In this document: positions 37,129 through 45,945 of the stretch, piece by piece
Numbering within the stretch: the stretch's first letter is position 1
Layout of the letters: each line of letters opens with the position of its first letter
The notes under the pieces: generated by a model
Databases searched by the model: none
Told to the model about the DNA's origin: nothing
The model's input: only the letters and a program-made list of their open reading frames with translations
Program-made: the position numbers and the translations under genes
From: CALZJC01 sp963781065
GTDB lineage: Bacteria > Acidobacteriota > Thermoanaerobaculia > Multivoradales > JAHEKO01
Length of the DNA: 64,000 bases
Assembly (NCBI GenBank): GCA_963781065.1
Contig: CAWAET010000022.1
Location: 1-64,000, forward strand
Reading direction: 5' to 3'

Positions 37129-38846
37129 GCTTCGCCCGCCGCCACGGCGATCAGCTCGCGGGCGTGGGAGAGAGAGAGCTTCGTGACGTCGCGGCCGGCG
37201 AGCATGCGGGCAATCTCGCGCACCCGTGGATCCCCCGTCAGGGTCTCGACGCCGGTCTCGGTGCGCCCCCCGGCCTGCCGCTTGATCACCCGCAGGTGGC
37301 GCGCCCCGTGGCTGGCGACCTGCGGCAGATGGGTGACGACCAGGATCTGGCCGCCACGCGATAGCCGCTGTAGCTTGCTGCCCAGCGCCGCCGCCTCGGC
37401 GCCGCCGATGCCGGCGTCGACCTCGTCGAAGATCAGCGTCGCCGGCAGCGCCTCGCCGCTGCCTCGAACCGCCAGCTGCAGCGCCAGATAGATGCGCGAA
37501 AGCTCACCGCCGGAGGCGACCCGCGCCAGCGGTCCGGCCGGCTCGCCCGGGTTGGCGGCCAGCTGGAAGACGACCCGGTCGTAGCCCTCCGCCGCGAACT
37601 CCACCGGCTGGCCGGCCACCCGGAGCGGGCTGCCCTCCCGCCGCTGGCGCTCGAGCCGCACCGAGAACCGCGCCCTGGCCATCGCCAGCTCAGCGAGCTC
37701 GCGGTGCACCCGGCCGGCCAGCCCGCGGCCCCAGGCGGCGCGCTGCCTGGACAGCTCGGCTGCCGCGGCGGCGTACTCGTCGAGCGCCGCCGCGACCCCC
37801 TCCTCCAGCTCGGCGCGGCCCTCGGCGTCGGCGTCGAGCGTCGCCGCCTCGGCCGCCAGCCGGGCCCGCTCGGCCAGCACCCCGGCGCTGTCGCCGCCGT
37901 ACTTGCGCAGCAGGGGCTCGATCGCTGACAGCCGCTGCTCGACCCGGTCCAGCCGGCGTGGATCCACCTCGACGCCGCGCAGCCGCTCACGCACCGCCAC
38001 GGCCAGCTCCTGCAGCCGGATCCGCGCCTCCTCGAGCTCGTCGAGCCAGGCCGGCACCTCGGGCAGCCACTCCGACACCTCCTCCAGCTGCCGCTGGGCC
38101 CGCGCCACGCGCACCACGGCCGCGTCCTCGTCCTCCAGCAGCAGGCTCTCGGCCGCGGTCAGGGCGCCGCCGATCGCTTCGGCGTGCCGCAGCACGGCGC
38201 GCTCGCGGCGCAACTCGTCCTCCTCGCCGGCGGCCAGCTCGACCGCGTCGATCTCGCCGACCTGGAAGCGCAGCAGATCGAGCCGCTCACGGCGCTGGCG
38301 CTCGTCGCCGCTGACCCGCTCGAGCCGGTCGGCCAGATCGCGGTAGGCGCGGTAGGAAGCCGCCACGCCCCGGGTGAGCTTCGCCGCCTTCTCGCCGCCG
38401 CTGCGATCCAGCCAGGCGCGCTGAACCTCGGCCGAAAGCAGGCCGAGCTCCTCGCGCTGGGTGTGGATGCGCAGCAGGCCGGCGGCGAGGTCCCCCAAAA
38501 GCCTCAGGGTGACCGGCTGGTCGTTGACGAAGACCCGGTTGGGCGCCTCGCGGTGAACCTCGCGGCGCACCACCAGCTGGTCCTCGCCGGCATCGAGCCC
38601 GGCCGCGGCGAGCAGCCGCCGCTCGGGCTCGCCCAACGGCGCGAAGACGCCGGCCACCGACAGGACGTCGGCGCCGGCACGGATCGCTTCGCCGCTGGCG
38701 CGCGCCCCGGCCAGCAGCGCCAGCGAGTCGACGACGATCGACTTGCCGGCGCCGGTCTCGCCGGTGAGCACGTTGAGGCCGGGGCCGAACTCGACCTCGA
38801 CGTCGGCCAGCACGGCGAGGTTTCGGACGTGAAGCGTGCGCAGCAT
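37125..38846 (-). CDS. recN: DNA repair ATPase RecN
   Basis: The 573-residue SMC-like protein has Walker A GETGAGKSI at about 29-37, two coiled-coil stretches (about 150-210 and 290-375), the signature RVASGGELSRIYLALQLA near residue 445, and Walker B ATLIFDEVDAGIGGAEA near residue 470. It acts in recombinational repair of double-strand breaks. It starts the chain of six 4-base-overlapping genes ending with adenosine deaminase. The cysteine-cluster gene ends 33 bases upstream. Confidence 0.95.
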   Translation of the reverse strand: MLRTLHVRNLAVLADVEVEFGPGLNVLTGETGAGKSIVVDSLALLAGARASGEAIRAGADVLSVAGVFAPLGEPERRLLAAAGLDAGEDQLVVRREVHREAPNRVFVNDQPVTLRLLGDLAAGLLRIHTQREELGLLSAEVQRAWLDRSGGEKAAKLTRGVAASYRAYRDLADRLERVSGDERQRRERLDLLRFQVGEIDAVELAAGEEDELRRERAVLRHAEAIGGALTAAESLLLEDEDAAVVRVARAQRQLEEVSEWLPEVPAWLDELEEARIRLQELAVAVRERLRGVEVDPRRLDRVEQRLSAIEPLLRKYGGDSAGVLAERARLAAEAATLDADAEGRAELEEGVAAALDEYAAAAAELSRQRAAWGRGLAGRVHRELAELAMARARFSVRLERQRREGSPLRVAGQPVEFAAEGYDRVVFQLAANPGEPAGPLARVASGGELSRIYLALQLAVRGSGEALPATLIFDEVDAGIGGAEAAALGSKLQRLSRGGQILVVTHLPQVASHGARHLRVIKRQAGGRTETGVETLTGDPRVREIARMLAGRDVTKLSLSHARELIAVAAGEA

Positions 38847-38879
38847 AGGACCTGCCCGGGTCGAGATCGCCCGACCGTG

Positions 38880-39242
38880 CTAGGCCGAGGGGATGAACTC
38901 CGGGTCCTCCTGTGCCCGTCGCTCGAAGCTCAGGAACTCGTAGTAGCCGCACCGCGGCTCGCCCGGGTACTCGCGACAGATCCCCGGCCGGGCTTCGTAG
39001 ATCGTACAGCGACGCTCATCCGGATCCAGGAAGCGGCAGACCGACTTGTAGATGTGGTCCTTGCGGTGCCGCAGGACCCGCTCGCCCTTCTCCTCGCCCT
39101 TCTTGGTGTACTTGCGGCGCGCCGTCTCGAGATCGACGCCGAAGTGGGCCGCCAGCCGCTTCAGGTCCTTCTTCGAGACGATGACCCGCGGGTAGGAGCA
39201 GCAGTACGCCGGGCACAGGCTGCAGTCGTAGGAGGGCGCCAT
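38880..39242 (-). CDS. YkgJ-type cysteine cluster protein
   Basis: The 120-residue protein opens with CSLCPAYCCSYPRVIVS and later has CRFLDPDERRCTIYEARPGI followed by CREYPGEPRC. This is the conserved Cys pattern of the YkgJ/UPF0153 family, thought to bind zinc or an iron-sulfur cluster. The function is not known. The ATG at 39242 is chosen over a TTG at 39251. It lies between a Crp/Fnr regulator and recN on the same strand. Confidence 0.85.
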   Translation of the reverse strand: MAPSYDCSLCPAYCCSYPRVIVSKKDLKRLAAHFGVDLETARRKYTKKGEEKGERVLRHRKDHIYKSVCRFLDPDERRCTIYEARPGICREYPGEPRCGYYEFLSFERRAQEDPEFIPSA

Positions 39243-39266
39243 CGGTGGCAACGCGCGGCCGAACCG

Positions 39267-39962
39267 CTACTGACAGCGGTCCACCAGGGCGTCCTGGTCG
39301 TGAACCGTGATGTGGTGGCGCGGGTCGACCGAGATGAACCCGCTCTCCTTGAAGTCGACGATCACCTGGTTCACCCGCTCACGCGAGGCGCCGACCAGCG
39401 CCGCGACGTCCGACTGGGTCAGCCGCAGCGGGATGCGGACGCCGTCTTCCGTATCGTCGCGACCGTACTGCTGAGCGAAAGCGAGGATCTGGCGCGCCAC
39501 CCGGCCGCGCACGTCGAGCGTGGACAGCGCCTTGATCTGCTCGTTGGCCAGGCGCAGGCGGCGAGTAAGCAGCTGCACCAGGTTGTAGCTCAGGTGAGGC
39601 ATGGTGCGCAGGCACTCGCTGAACGCCATGCGGTTCATCGCCAGACACGAGCACTGCTCGAGCGCCAGCACGTTGGCCGAGCGGCCGGCGCTGTCCAGCA
39701 GGCTCATCTCACCAAAGGTGTCGCCCGAGCCGAGAAAGGCGAGGATGACCTCCGAGCCGTCGATCTGATCGACGAAGATCTTCACCGTGCCCTCGAGCAG
39801 CATGTAGACCAGCTCGCCGGTCTTCTCGACCGTGATGATGAAGGTGCCGGGACGGAAGCTCTTGCGCAGCAGGCGCTGATTGAGCTGCTGCAGGTCCGCT
39901 TCCCCGAGCCCGTCGAACAGGGGTATGCCGACGAGCTGGTGGGGATCTTCCACGCCCGTCAT
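39267..39962 (-). CDS. Crp/Fnr family transcriptional regulator
   Basis: The 231-residue protein has a cyclic-nucleotide-binding domain (about 12-130), with GDTFGEMSLLDSAGRSANV corresponding to the phosphate-binding cassette GExxLL..xxRxA. A winged HTH follows (about 155-225), with LTQSDVAALVGASRERVNQV as the recognition part. No N-terminal Cys cluster for an Fnr-type Fe-S centre is seen. cAMP or another nucleotide is a plausible ligand because Arg is kept in the cassette. It may control the co-directional block behind it or distant genes. Confidence 0.93.
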   Translation of the reverse strand: MTGVEDPHQLVGIPLFDGLGEADLQQLNQRLLRKSFRPGTFIITVEKTGELVYMLLEGTVKIFVDQIDGSEVILAFLGSGDTFGEMSLLDSAGRSANVLALEQCSCLAMNRMAFSECLRTMPHLSYNLVQLLTRRLRLANEQIKALSTLDVRGRVARQILAFAQQYGRDDTEDGVRIPLRLTQSDVAALVGASRERVNQVIVDFKESGFISVDPRHHITVHDQDALVDRCQ

Positions 39963-40132
39963 GCGGGCTCGCTCCCCCTGCGCTTGCCGACCGCCCGCCC
40001 CGGACGCTGCCGGGCGGTGACCGCGGGCGCGCGACCGGGCGGCGAAAGCGGGCCCCATCGGCTGAGCTTCCTCGGCATCAGGCAGTGTCTCCGCGGCAGA
40101 TTTGCCGCCGAGATCCTACCACGCCCGGCGCC

Positions 40133-40375
40133 TCAGCCGGCCTTGTAGCTACGCCCGGCGCCGTTCTCGATCGCCAGGTCCGGCGGCTGCTGCAGACCCC
40201 GCTCGACCAGCTCGCCGACCCGGGAAGCGTCGTTGAGATAGTGCTCTTCGCCGGTCCTGAGGTTGCGCACATAGACCCGTACGACGTCGGGCCGATCGTC
40301 GACCTCTCGCGGCTCCTTCCAGCAACGGACGAGGAAGGAGTCGCTCGTCTGTCGCGCTTGACGCCTTCCATTCAT
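40133..40375 (-). CDS. Small hypothetical protein
   Basis: The 80-residue frame includes DVVRVYVRNLRTGEEHYLND and ELVERGL, a regular strand-helix pattern with good GC-rich codon use. It lies between the Crp/Fnr gene and the divergent BTAD regulator. No family recognised. The coding bias and fold-like pattern make it more likely real than not. Confidence 0.55.
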   Translation of the reverse strand: MNGRRQARQTSDSFLVRCWKEPREVDDRPDVVRVYVRNLRTGEEHYLNDASRVGELVERGLQQPPDLAIENGAGRSYKAG

Positions 40376-40473
40376 TCGCAGCCCTCCGAGGTCTTTTCCG
40401 CCGGGACTTCCGCGTCCACAAGGACTGCGCCGCCCCGGCGATACTCGCCAACGTCGCCAAAGTAGCCCAGAGG

Positions 40474-40498
40474 CGTCAGGAGATCGTCAGGAGGCGTC
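40474..40498 (+). promoter_or_regulatory. Phased CGTC direct repeats upstream of the BTAD regulator
   Basis: CGTC occurs at 40474, 40485 and 40495, the first two followed by AGGAG, so the spacing is 11 and 10 bases, about one helical turn. A further CGTC at 40452 keeps the 11-base phase with one copy missing. SARP/BTAD-type activators bind short direct repeats spaced by one turn, so this could be an autoregulatory site about 90 bases before the ATG at 40586. The reading is by eye only. Confidence 0.4.
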
Positions 40499-40585
40499 GA
40501 ACCGCGCCGCCGCGCTGCTACAATCCCGCCATCGGAAGGGCGCTTGGGGCTGGTCTGGCGCTGGCGCTTGGTCAGTGGGGCTCAC

Positions 40586-42892
40586 ATGAGTGACATCGAG
40601 ATCCGTCTGCTGGGCGGTTTCGACATTCGCTGCGGCGAGGCGGCAGTGCGACGTTTCGAGTCGCAGAAAGCGCGTGGGCTGCTCGCCTATCTGGCGCTGC
40701 ACCGCAACCAGGCGCTGAGCCGGGAGCACGTCTCCACCCTGCTGTGGTGCGACAAGGACGAGACCGCTGCCCGGCGCAACCTGCGCCAGGTGCTCTACAG
40801 CCTGCGCACCGTCTTCACCGAGGCCGGGCTGAGCGCCGAGCTGCTGCTCGGCGCCGCCAAGGAGATCAAGCTCCACCCCGACATCGACGTGCGGGTGGAC
40901 GTGGTCGACTTCGAAGAGGCCATCCGGCGCGGACTCGACGGCACCGAGCCCGATTCGCAACAGCTCGGCCGAGCCGCCCGGCTGTACATCGGCGACTTCT
41001 TGAGCGGTTTCTTCGTCCGCGACTGCCCGCAGTTCGAGGAGTGGCTGATCACCACGCAGGAGCGGCTGCGCGAGGCGGCCCTGGCCGCCTTTCACACCCT
41101 GGTCGGCGCCTGTCTCAGACGCGGCGAGTCGCGCATGGGCATCCACTACGCCCGCCGCCTGCTGGCGATCGACCCGCTGTCGGAGCGGGCGCACCGCCAG
41201 TTGATGCGCCTGTACGCCCTGTCGAGCCGCCGCACCCGGGCCCTGGCCCAGTTCGAGGAGCTGCGCAACCTGCTCAACCAGGAGCTCGGCGTCGAGCCGC
41301 TGGCCGAGACCACCGAGCTCTACCAGGCGATCCTGCTCGAGGAGGTGCCCGAGGAGTCGGCCGGCGAAGAGCCGATGGGCCCCCTGATCCCGCTCGCCGG
41401 GCGGAGCGAAGAGCTGGCCGAGCTGCAGGGCTCGTGGCAGCAGGTCCTCGAGCACGGCGCCCGGCTGGTGCTGATCAGCGGCGAGACCGGCGTCGGCAAG
41501 ACCCGGCTGGTCAAGACCTGCGTCGACCGCGCCAGCTCGCAGCGCCGCACCCGGGTGCTGCGCGGCCGCGCCTACGAGGCCGCCCCGGCGCTGGCCTACG
41601 GCCCCTGGGCCGAGATCGTCACGACGGTCTTCGCCGACCTGATGCCGGACGAAGAGCTCGATCCCGAGCAGATCGACATGCGGTCGATCTCCGACCTGGC
41701 CCTGATGGCGCCGCAGCTGGCGGCGCTCGACCCCGAGCTGCTGGGCGGGCCGGCGCGGCGCGAAGACGGCGATGCGACTCGGCTGCCCGAGTCGCTGGGG
41801 CTGCTGCTGGCGGCCCTCACCGAGGGGCAGGACGGCGGCCGGACGCCGATGATCCTCATGCTGAGCGACCTGCACTGGGCCGCCGCGGAAAGCCTGGACC
41901 TGCTCCAGCTGCTGGCGCCGCAGCTCGCCGGACTCCCCGTCCTGGTGCTCGCCACCGTCGACCCCACGGTGCCCGGGCTGGCGCATCCGCTCCTCACCGG
42001 CGGCGCGACCGACATCGGTCTGCCGGTCGACCGTCTGGCCCTCGGCCGCCTGCCGACCGAGGCCCTGGCCGAGATCGCCGACGCCCTGGTGCCCTCGGAG
42101 GACAGTCCCTGGCTGGCCGAGCTGTTGGAAGCCTGGTCCGGCGGCCTGCCGCTGGCGGTGACCGAGCTGATCAACTACCTGTGGGACGAGGACGTGCTGA
42201 TCGCCCGCCAGCCCGGAGGCTGGACCGTGGACCGCGAGCGCGCCGAGACCTGCGAGCCGCCGGCAAGCCTCCACGACCTGATCGTCAGCCGATTCCGTGG
42301 CCTGCCGGCCTCGGCCCGGCGGCTGCTGGCACTGGCCGGTGTCATCGGGCAGCGCTTCGACGTCGACCTGCTGCGGGTCGCCGGCGACGAGAACCTCGCC
42401 GTCGTCGAGGCCTGCATCGAACTGATGCTGCAGCGCTGGCTGATCCGCCAGTTCCCCCGCACCTGGACCCACACCGGCCGCGAGCGCGACATCGTGCTGT
42501 TCGCCCGCGGCGCCCGCCGCGGCATCTTCGAGTTCGCGCACGAATCGATCCGCAGCGCCATCGTCGCCGACGTCAACCCGCTACGGCGGCAGGTGATGCA
42601 CCGCGACACAGCGGCCGCTCTGGCCCAGATCTATGCCGAGGACTCCGAGTCGGTCTGTGAGGCCACCGCCCACCACCTGATCGAGGGCGGCGAGATCGAC
42701 CGCGCGCGGGACTGCCTGATGATGGCGGCCGAGCGGGCGCGGCTGGCCGGTGCCACTACCACCGAGAGCCGCTATCTCGAGCGCTGGCGGACATCGCTGG
42801 GCCGCAACAAGGGCTCCCGCGCGGCACCCGGCGAGCGCGAGCACATCGAGCAGCGGCTGAGCGAGATCGCCGCCCTCCAGCCGCCGGGCTAG
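40586..42892 (+). CDS. BTAD-domain (SARP-like) transcriptional regulator with AAA ATPase
   Basis: The 768-residue protein has a winged-helix OmpR/SARP-type DNA-binding domain (about 5-95, IRLLGGFDIRCGEAAV), a bacterial transcriptional activator (BTAD) helical domain (about 100-245), and an AAA/NB-ARC-like ATPase (about 265-680). The P-loop GETGVGKTRLV is near residue 298, and LMLSDLHWA near residue 426 is the Walker B region. The C-terminus is helical. This is the layout of LuxR/LAL-like and SARP large ATPase regulators that switch on secondary metabolism or other operons. The ATG at 40586 is chosen over a TTG at 40544. Phased CGTC repeats lie upstream. Confidence 0.9.
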   Translation: MSDIEIRLLGGFDIRCGEAAVRRFESQKARGLLAYLALHRNQALSREHVSTLLWCDKDETAARRNLRQVLYSLRTVFTEAGLSAELLLGAAKEIKLHPDIDVRVDVVDFEEAIRRGLDGTEPDSQQLGRAARLYIGDFLSGFFVRDCPQFEEWLITTQERLREAALAAFHTLVGACLRRGESRMGIHYARRLLAIDPLSERAHRQLMRLYALSSRRTRALAQFEELRNLLNQELGVEPLAETTELYQAILLEEVPEESAGEEPMGPLIPLAGRSEELAELQGSWQQVLEHGARLVLISGETGVGKTRLVKTCVDRASSQRRTRVLRGRAYEAAPALAYGPWAEIVTTVFADLMPDEELDPEQIDMRSISDLALMAPQLAALDPELLGGPARREDGDATRLPESLGLLLAALTEGQDGGRTPMILMLSDLHWAAAESLDLLQLLAPQLAGLPVLVLATVDPTVPGLAHPLLTGGATDIGLPVDRLALGRLPTEALAEIADALVPSEDSPWLAELLEAWSGGLPLAVTELINYLWDEDVLIARQPGGWTVDRERAETCEPPASLHDLIVSRFRGLPASARRLLALAGVIGQRFDVDLLRVAGDENLAVVEACIELMLQRWLIRQFPRTWTHTGRERDIVLFARGARRGIFEFAHESIRSAIVADVNPLRRQVMHRDTAAALAQIYAEDSESVCEATAHHLIEGGEIDRARDCLMMAAERARLAGATTTESRYLERWRTSLGRNKGSRAAPGEREHIEQRLSEIAALQPPG

Positions 42893-42910
42893 CCTGCGAC
42901 CGGCAAGTGG

Positions 42911-43636
42911 CTATCCGACGTAGAGATCGAAGAATCGCCGGATCAGCAGCGCCGCCTCGGCCGACGGCGACAGCAGGCGCGAGACCTCATCCGCCGTGGT
43001 CCGCTCGGCAAGATAGCCGTCGCGGTACCACAGCAGCCGCGCCGCCATGTGATCGACGGTCATCTCGCTGTGAAACTGGGTGCTGTAGATCGGCCGGCCC
43101 GGAGCGCGCAGCGCCTGGAACGGGCAACGTTCCGAGGCCGCCAGCTCGACCAGCCCCGGCGGCAGCCGCTGCACCCGATCGTGGTGGCCCAGCTGGACCG
43201 CGAAGCGCGCCGGCAGGCCGGCACACAGCGGATCCTGCCGGCCGGCGGCGGTCAGCCGGATCTCGAACGTGCCCACCTCGCCGGTCGACGGATCGGTGAC
43301 CACCCGGCCGCCCATCGCGTCGACCAGCGCGTGGTGGCCGTAGCAGGAGGCAAACAGCGGCCGGCGCTCGTCCACCAGGCGCAGCAGCGTCTCGCGCAGC
43401 GGTTGGCTGAAGGGATAGGCCGCCGTGACGGTGTGGGCGCCGGCGCCGCCGACCATCACGGCGTCGAACCGGCTCACTTTTCGCCAGTCGAGGCGCGGCT
43501 CCTCGACCAGGTTGTGACAGGTCAGCCGCTCGGGCCGCAGCTCGGCTGCCTCGAGAAAGCACAGCCGCTCCTGTTCCTCGGCGCGCGGCTCGTCGCGCAC
43601 CTGCAGCAGCAGCACCCGCGGCTCGGCCCGGCCCAT
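42911..43636 (-). CDS. Class I glutamine amidotransferase-like protein
   Basis: The 241-residue protein has the nucleophile Cys in PLFASCYGHHALVDAMGG near residue 97 and the His-Glu pair in TQFHSEMTVDH near residue 190, as in GuaA-type glutaminase domains. FDAVMVGGAGAHTV gives the oxyanion strand. No synthetase domain is attached. Members are annotated as GMP synthase-like amidotransferases and may hydrolyse gamma-glutamyl compounds. The ATG at 43636 is used; an in-frame GTG at 43651 would add 5 residues. It is the last gene of a four-gene operon after proline dehydrogenase. Confidence 0.85.
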   Translation of the reverse strand: MGRAEPRVLLLQVRDEPRAEEQERLCFLEAAELRPERLTCHNLVEEPRLDWRKVSRFDAVMVGGAGAHTVTAAYPFSQPLRETLLRLVDERRPLFASCYGHHALVDAMGGRVVTDPSTGEVGTFEIRLTAAGRQDPLCAGLPARFAVQLGHHDRVQRLPPGLVELAASERCPFQALRAPGRPIYSTQFHSEMTVDHMAARLLWYRDGYLAERTTADEVSRLLSPSAEAALLIRRFFDLYVG

Positions 43637-43662
43637 GCCGTGAGCGCCCACCGCCGTGACGC

Positions 43663-44562
43663 TCAGCCCAGGCCGAGGAAGCCGCGAACCACGTGCCGGG
43701 CCACTTCCGGGTTCTCGCGCAGCCGGCGGATCGAGTAGGCGTACCAGTCTCGCCCGTAGGGCACGTAGACCCGCAGCCGGTGCCCCTCGGCCAGCAGGAT
43801 GCGGCGCAGCTCCTCGTCGACTCCGAGCAGCATCTGGAACTCGTAGCGGTCCCGGGGCAGCCGGTGGCGGTCGATCAGCTCGCGGGCGGCGCAGACCAGG
43901 TACTCGTCGTGGGTGGCAATGCCGACGTAGACCCCCTGGCGGATCAGCTTGTCGAGCGCCGCCACGAAGTTGCGCCGCACGGTCTCGTAGCCCTTCCAGG
44001 CGACGGTCCGCGGCTCGATGTAGATCCCCTTGCACAGCCTTGCGTTGGCGCCGTCGGCCGGCAGCGCGGCGATGTCGTCCAGGGTGCGGCGCATGTAGGC
44101 CTGGAAGACCACCCCCAGGTTGCCGTGCCGCGGCTGCAGCTCGTGGTAGATCCGCAGCGTGGCGTCGGTTGCCGTGCGGTCCTCCATGTCGAGGCGCAGG
44201 AAGTTGCCGTGGCGGGCTGCCACGGCGGCGATGCGGTCGACGTTGTCGCGGCAGAACGACTCGTCGATCTCGAGGCCGACCATGGTCAGCTTGATCGAGA
44301 CGTTGGAGTCGAGCCCACGGCGCTCGATCTCGTCGAACAGCCGCAAGTACTCCTCTACCGCCGCCTCGGCCCGGCGGCGGTCGGTGACCTCCTCGCCCAG
44401 CAGGTCGAGGGTGGCCATGGCGCCGGTCTCGTTGAGGCCGGCGATGACCTCGAACGCCCGCTCGCGGCTCTCGCCGGCGACGTAGCGGCGCGCCACTTTG
44501 CCGACCAAGAACCTGGGAACCAGCGGCAGGCCGACGACGACCAAGCGGCCGAACAGGCTCAT
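43663..44562 (-). CDS. Proline dehydrogenase family protein
   Basis: The 299-residue FAD-type TIM barrel has SNVSIKLTMVGLEID near residue 91, FLRLDMEDR near residue 128, GVVFQAYMRRTLDD near residue 155, ARLCKGIYIEP near residue 176, and a C-terminal YGRDWYAYSIRRLRENPE, matching the conserved RRLxENP of PutA/PRODH. It oxidises proline to pyrroline-5-carboxylate. It is a single-domain enzyme; no P5C dehydrogenase is adjacent. The operon neighbours are a di-iron protein and an amidotransferase. Confidence 0.92.
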   Translation of the reverse strand: MSLFGRLVVVGLPLVPRFLVGKVARRYVAGESRERAFEVIAGLNETGAMATLDLLGEEVTDRRRAEAAVEEYLRLFDEIERRGLDSNVSIKLTMVGLEIDESFCRDNVDRIAAVAARHGNFLRLDMEDRTATDATLRIYHELQPRHGNLGVVFQAYMRRTLDDIAALPADGANARLCKGIYIEPRTVAWKGYETVRRNFVAALDKLIRQGVYVGIATHDEYLVCAARELIDRHRLPRDRYEFQMLLGVDEELRRILLAEGHRLRVYVPYGRDWYAYSIRRLRENPEVARHVVRGFLGLG

Positions 44563-44599
44563 GCCGCTCGCGTCGGGCGGCGTGAATGGCGGGGGCGGT

Positions 44600-45940
44600 T
44601 CACGCCGAGTCGCCGCCCTCGACGCCGGCCCCGGCCTCCGGCGCGTCGGCCACCCAGCGCACCGACTTGGAGCACGGGCAGACGCCGCCCACCCGGCGCA
44701 GGTCCGGCATCGCCGAGACCGCGTCGCGCAACGTGGACTCGCCGGCGGCCAGCTTCTGCGCCTGCTCCACGTAGTGCCGGAAGTCGCGGCTGGCACGGTA
44801 GGCGTCGGGCAGGTGCTTGCGCAGATGCTCGAGATAGGAGGCCAGGTCGTCGAAGCTCTCGCCCTGCCAGCCGGTGAGCTCGAAGGCCGGCACCCCCCGC
44901 CGGCGAAAGAAGGCGCGGTGGGGCAGGTGCACCAGGTCCTCCCAGGCGATCCCCTGCTCGCTGCCGTGCTCGGCCAGGATCCGGTCGAGCACCTTCTCGG
45001 CCTGCTTCAGGTCGAGCCCCGGGATGCGCGCCCGGATATAGCGCATGTTGAGGTCGCGCACCAGCTTCTCGACCTCTTCGATGTAGAGATCCTGCGCCTC
45101 CAGGTTCTTCATCGGCTTGAGGCCGAACCGGACGTTGGTGCCGCCGCCGCGCTCGTCGCCGAACATCTCGAGGCCGCGCGGGAACCACTTGTTGATCGTC
45201 TTCTGGATGTCCGACGTGGCGACATAGGGCAGCTCGCGGGCCGCCTGCTCCATCCAGCGCCGCAGCGGCACCACCCCGGCCGCCAGGTGGAAGGCCTCCT
45301 CGCGCAGCATCTGCGGCATGCTCTCGGCCATCGGCTTGTAGGCGCTGACCCGCTGCATGTTGAGCTGGTACTTGCCGACGCGGTCGATAAGGGCGCAGAA
45401 GACGGCGTTGTCGACGAAGGAGTCGAAGTCGACGTTGAAGGCCCCCAGGATGTGGGAGCCGGTGCGCATCGACAGGGTCTCCTCGACCAGCTGATCGCCG
45501 CCGACGTCGGATACCGACGTCCAGTCGTCCTCGAGCAGCAGATGCAGCATCTGGTAGCCGTGGCGCAGCTCCTCGGCCATCATCCGCAGGATCCAGAACT
45601 GCTCCTCCTCGTTCTGCGCCCGCGCCAGCGTCAGCTGGTGCTGCTGGATCGAGCCGAACTCGGTCGACGCCTGGGCGCGGATCGCCCCCAGCAGATGCGC
45701 CGCCTGCTCCGGGTGGAGGTCCGCGGCGCGGGTGCGCTTGGGCTCGCCCTCGGCATCGCCGCACTCGATCTCGTTGCAGATCCCCAGCTCGCGGAAAGCG
45801 CAGAGCTCGAAGGGGCGGTCGCGGGGAAAGTGCTTGTCCCAGTTCTCGACCAGGAAGTCGTAGTCGGGCAGAAAAGTCTGCCGCCACTTGACCACGGCGT
45901 CGTGGTACTTGCCCGGTAGACGGGTCTTGGTCATCCGCAT
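44600..45940 (-). CDS. Ferritin-fold di-iron protein related to PaaA/PaaC and BoxB
   Basis: The 446-residue mostly helical protein has an iron-ligand pattern in MMAEELRHGYQMLHLLLEDD near residue 122 (E-E-x-R-H) and a second in QMLREEAFHLAAGVVPLRRW near residue 211 (R-E-E-x-x-H). These two boxes are typical of phenylacetyl-CoA or benzoyl-CoA epoxidase oxygenase subunits. Whether it is an oxygenase here is uncertain because no reductase or acyl-CoA ligase is near. The C-terminus CPCSKSV is an extra Cys pair. It lies between GNAT and proline dehydrogenase genes in one operon. Confidence 0.72.
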   Translation of the reverse strand: MRMTKTRLPGKYHDAVVKWRQTFLPDYDFLVENWDKHFPRDRPFELCAFRELGICNEIECGDAEGEPKRTRAADLHPEQAAHLLGAIRAQASTEFGSIQQHQLTLARAQNEEEQFWILRMMAEELRHGYQMLHLLLEDDWTSVSDVGGDQLVEETLSMRTGSHILGAFNVDFDSFVDNAVFCALIDRVGKYQLNMQRVSAYKPMAESMPQMLREEAFHLAAGVVPLRRWMEQAARELPYVATSDIQKTINKWFPRGLEMFGDERGGGTNVRFGLKPMKNLEAQDLYIEEVEKLVRDLNMRYIRARIPGLDLKQAEKVLDRILAEHGSEQGIAWEDLVHLPHRAFFRRRGVPAFELTGWQGESFDDLASYLEHLRKHLPDAYRASRDFRHYVEQAQKLAAGESTLRDAVSAMPDLRRVGGVCPCSKSVRWVADAPEAGAGVEGGDSA

Positions 45941-45945
45941 GCCTG

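Noticed and set aside
40085..40110. AGTGTCTCCG similar to the end of element B
   Set aside because: Only 10 bases match and there is no partner end or core; likely chance.
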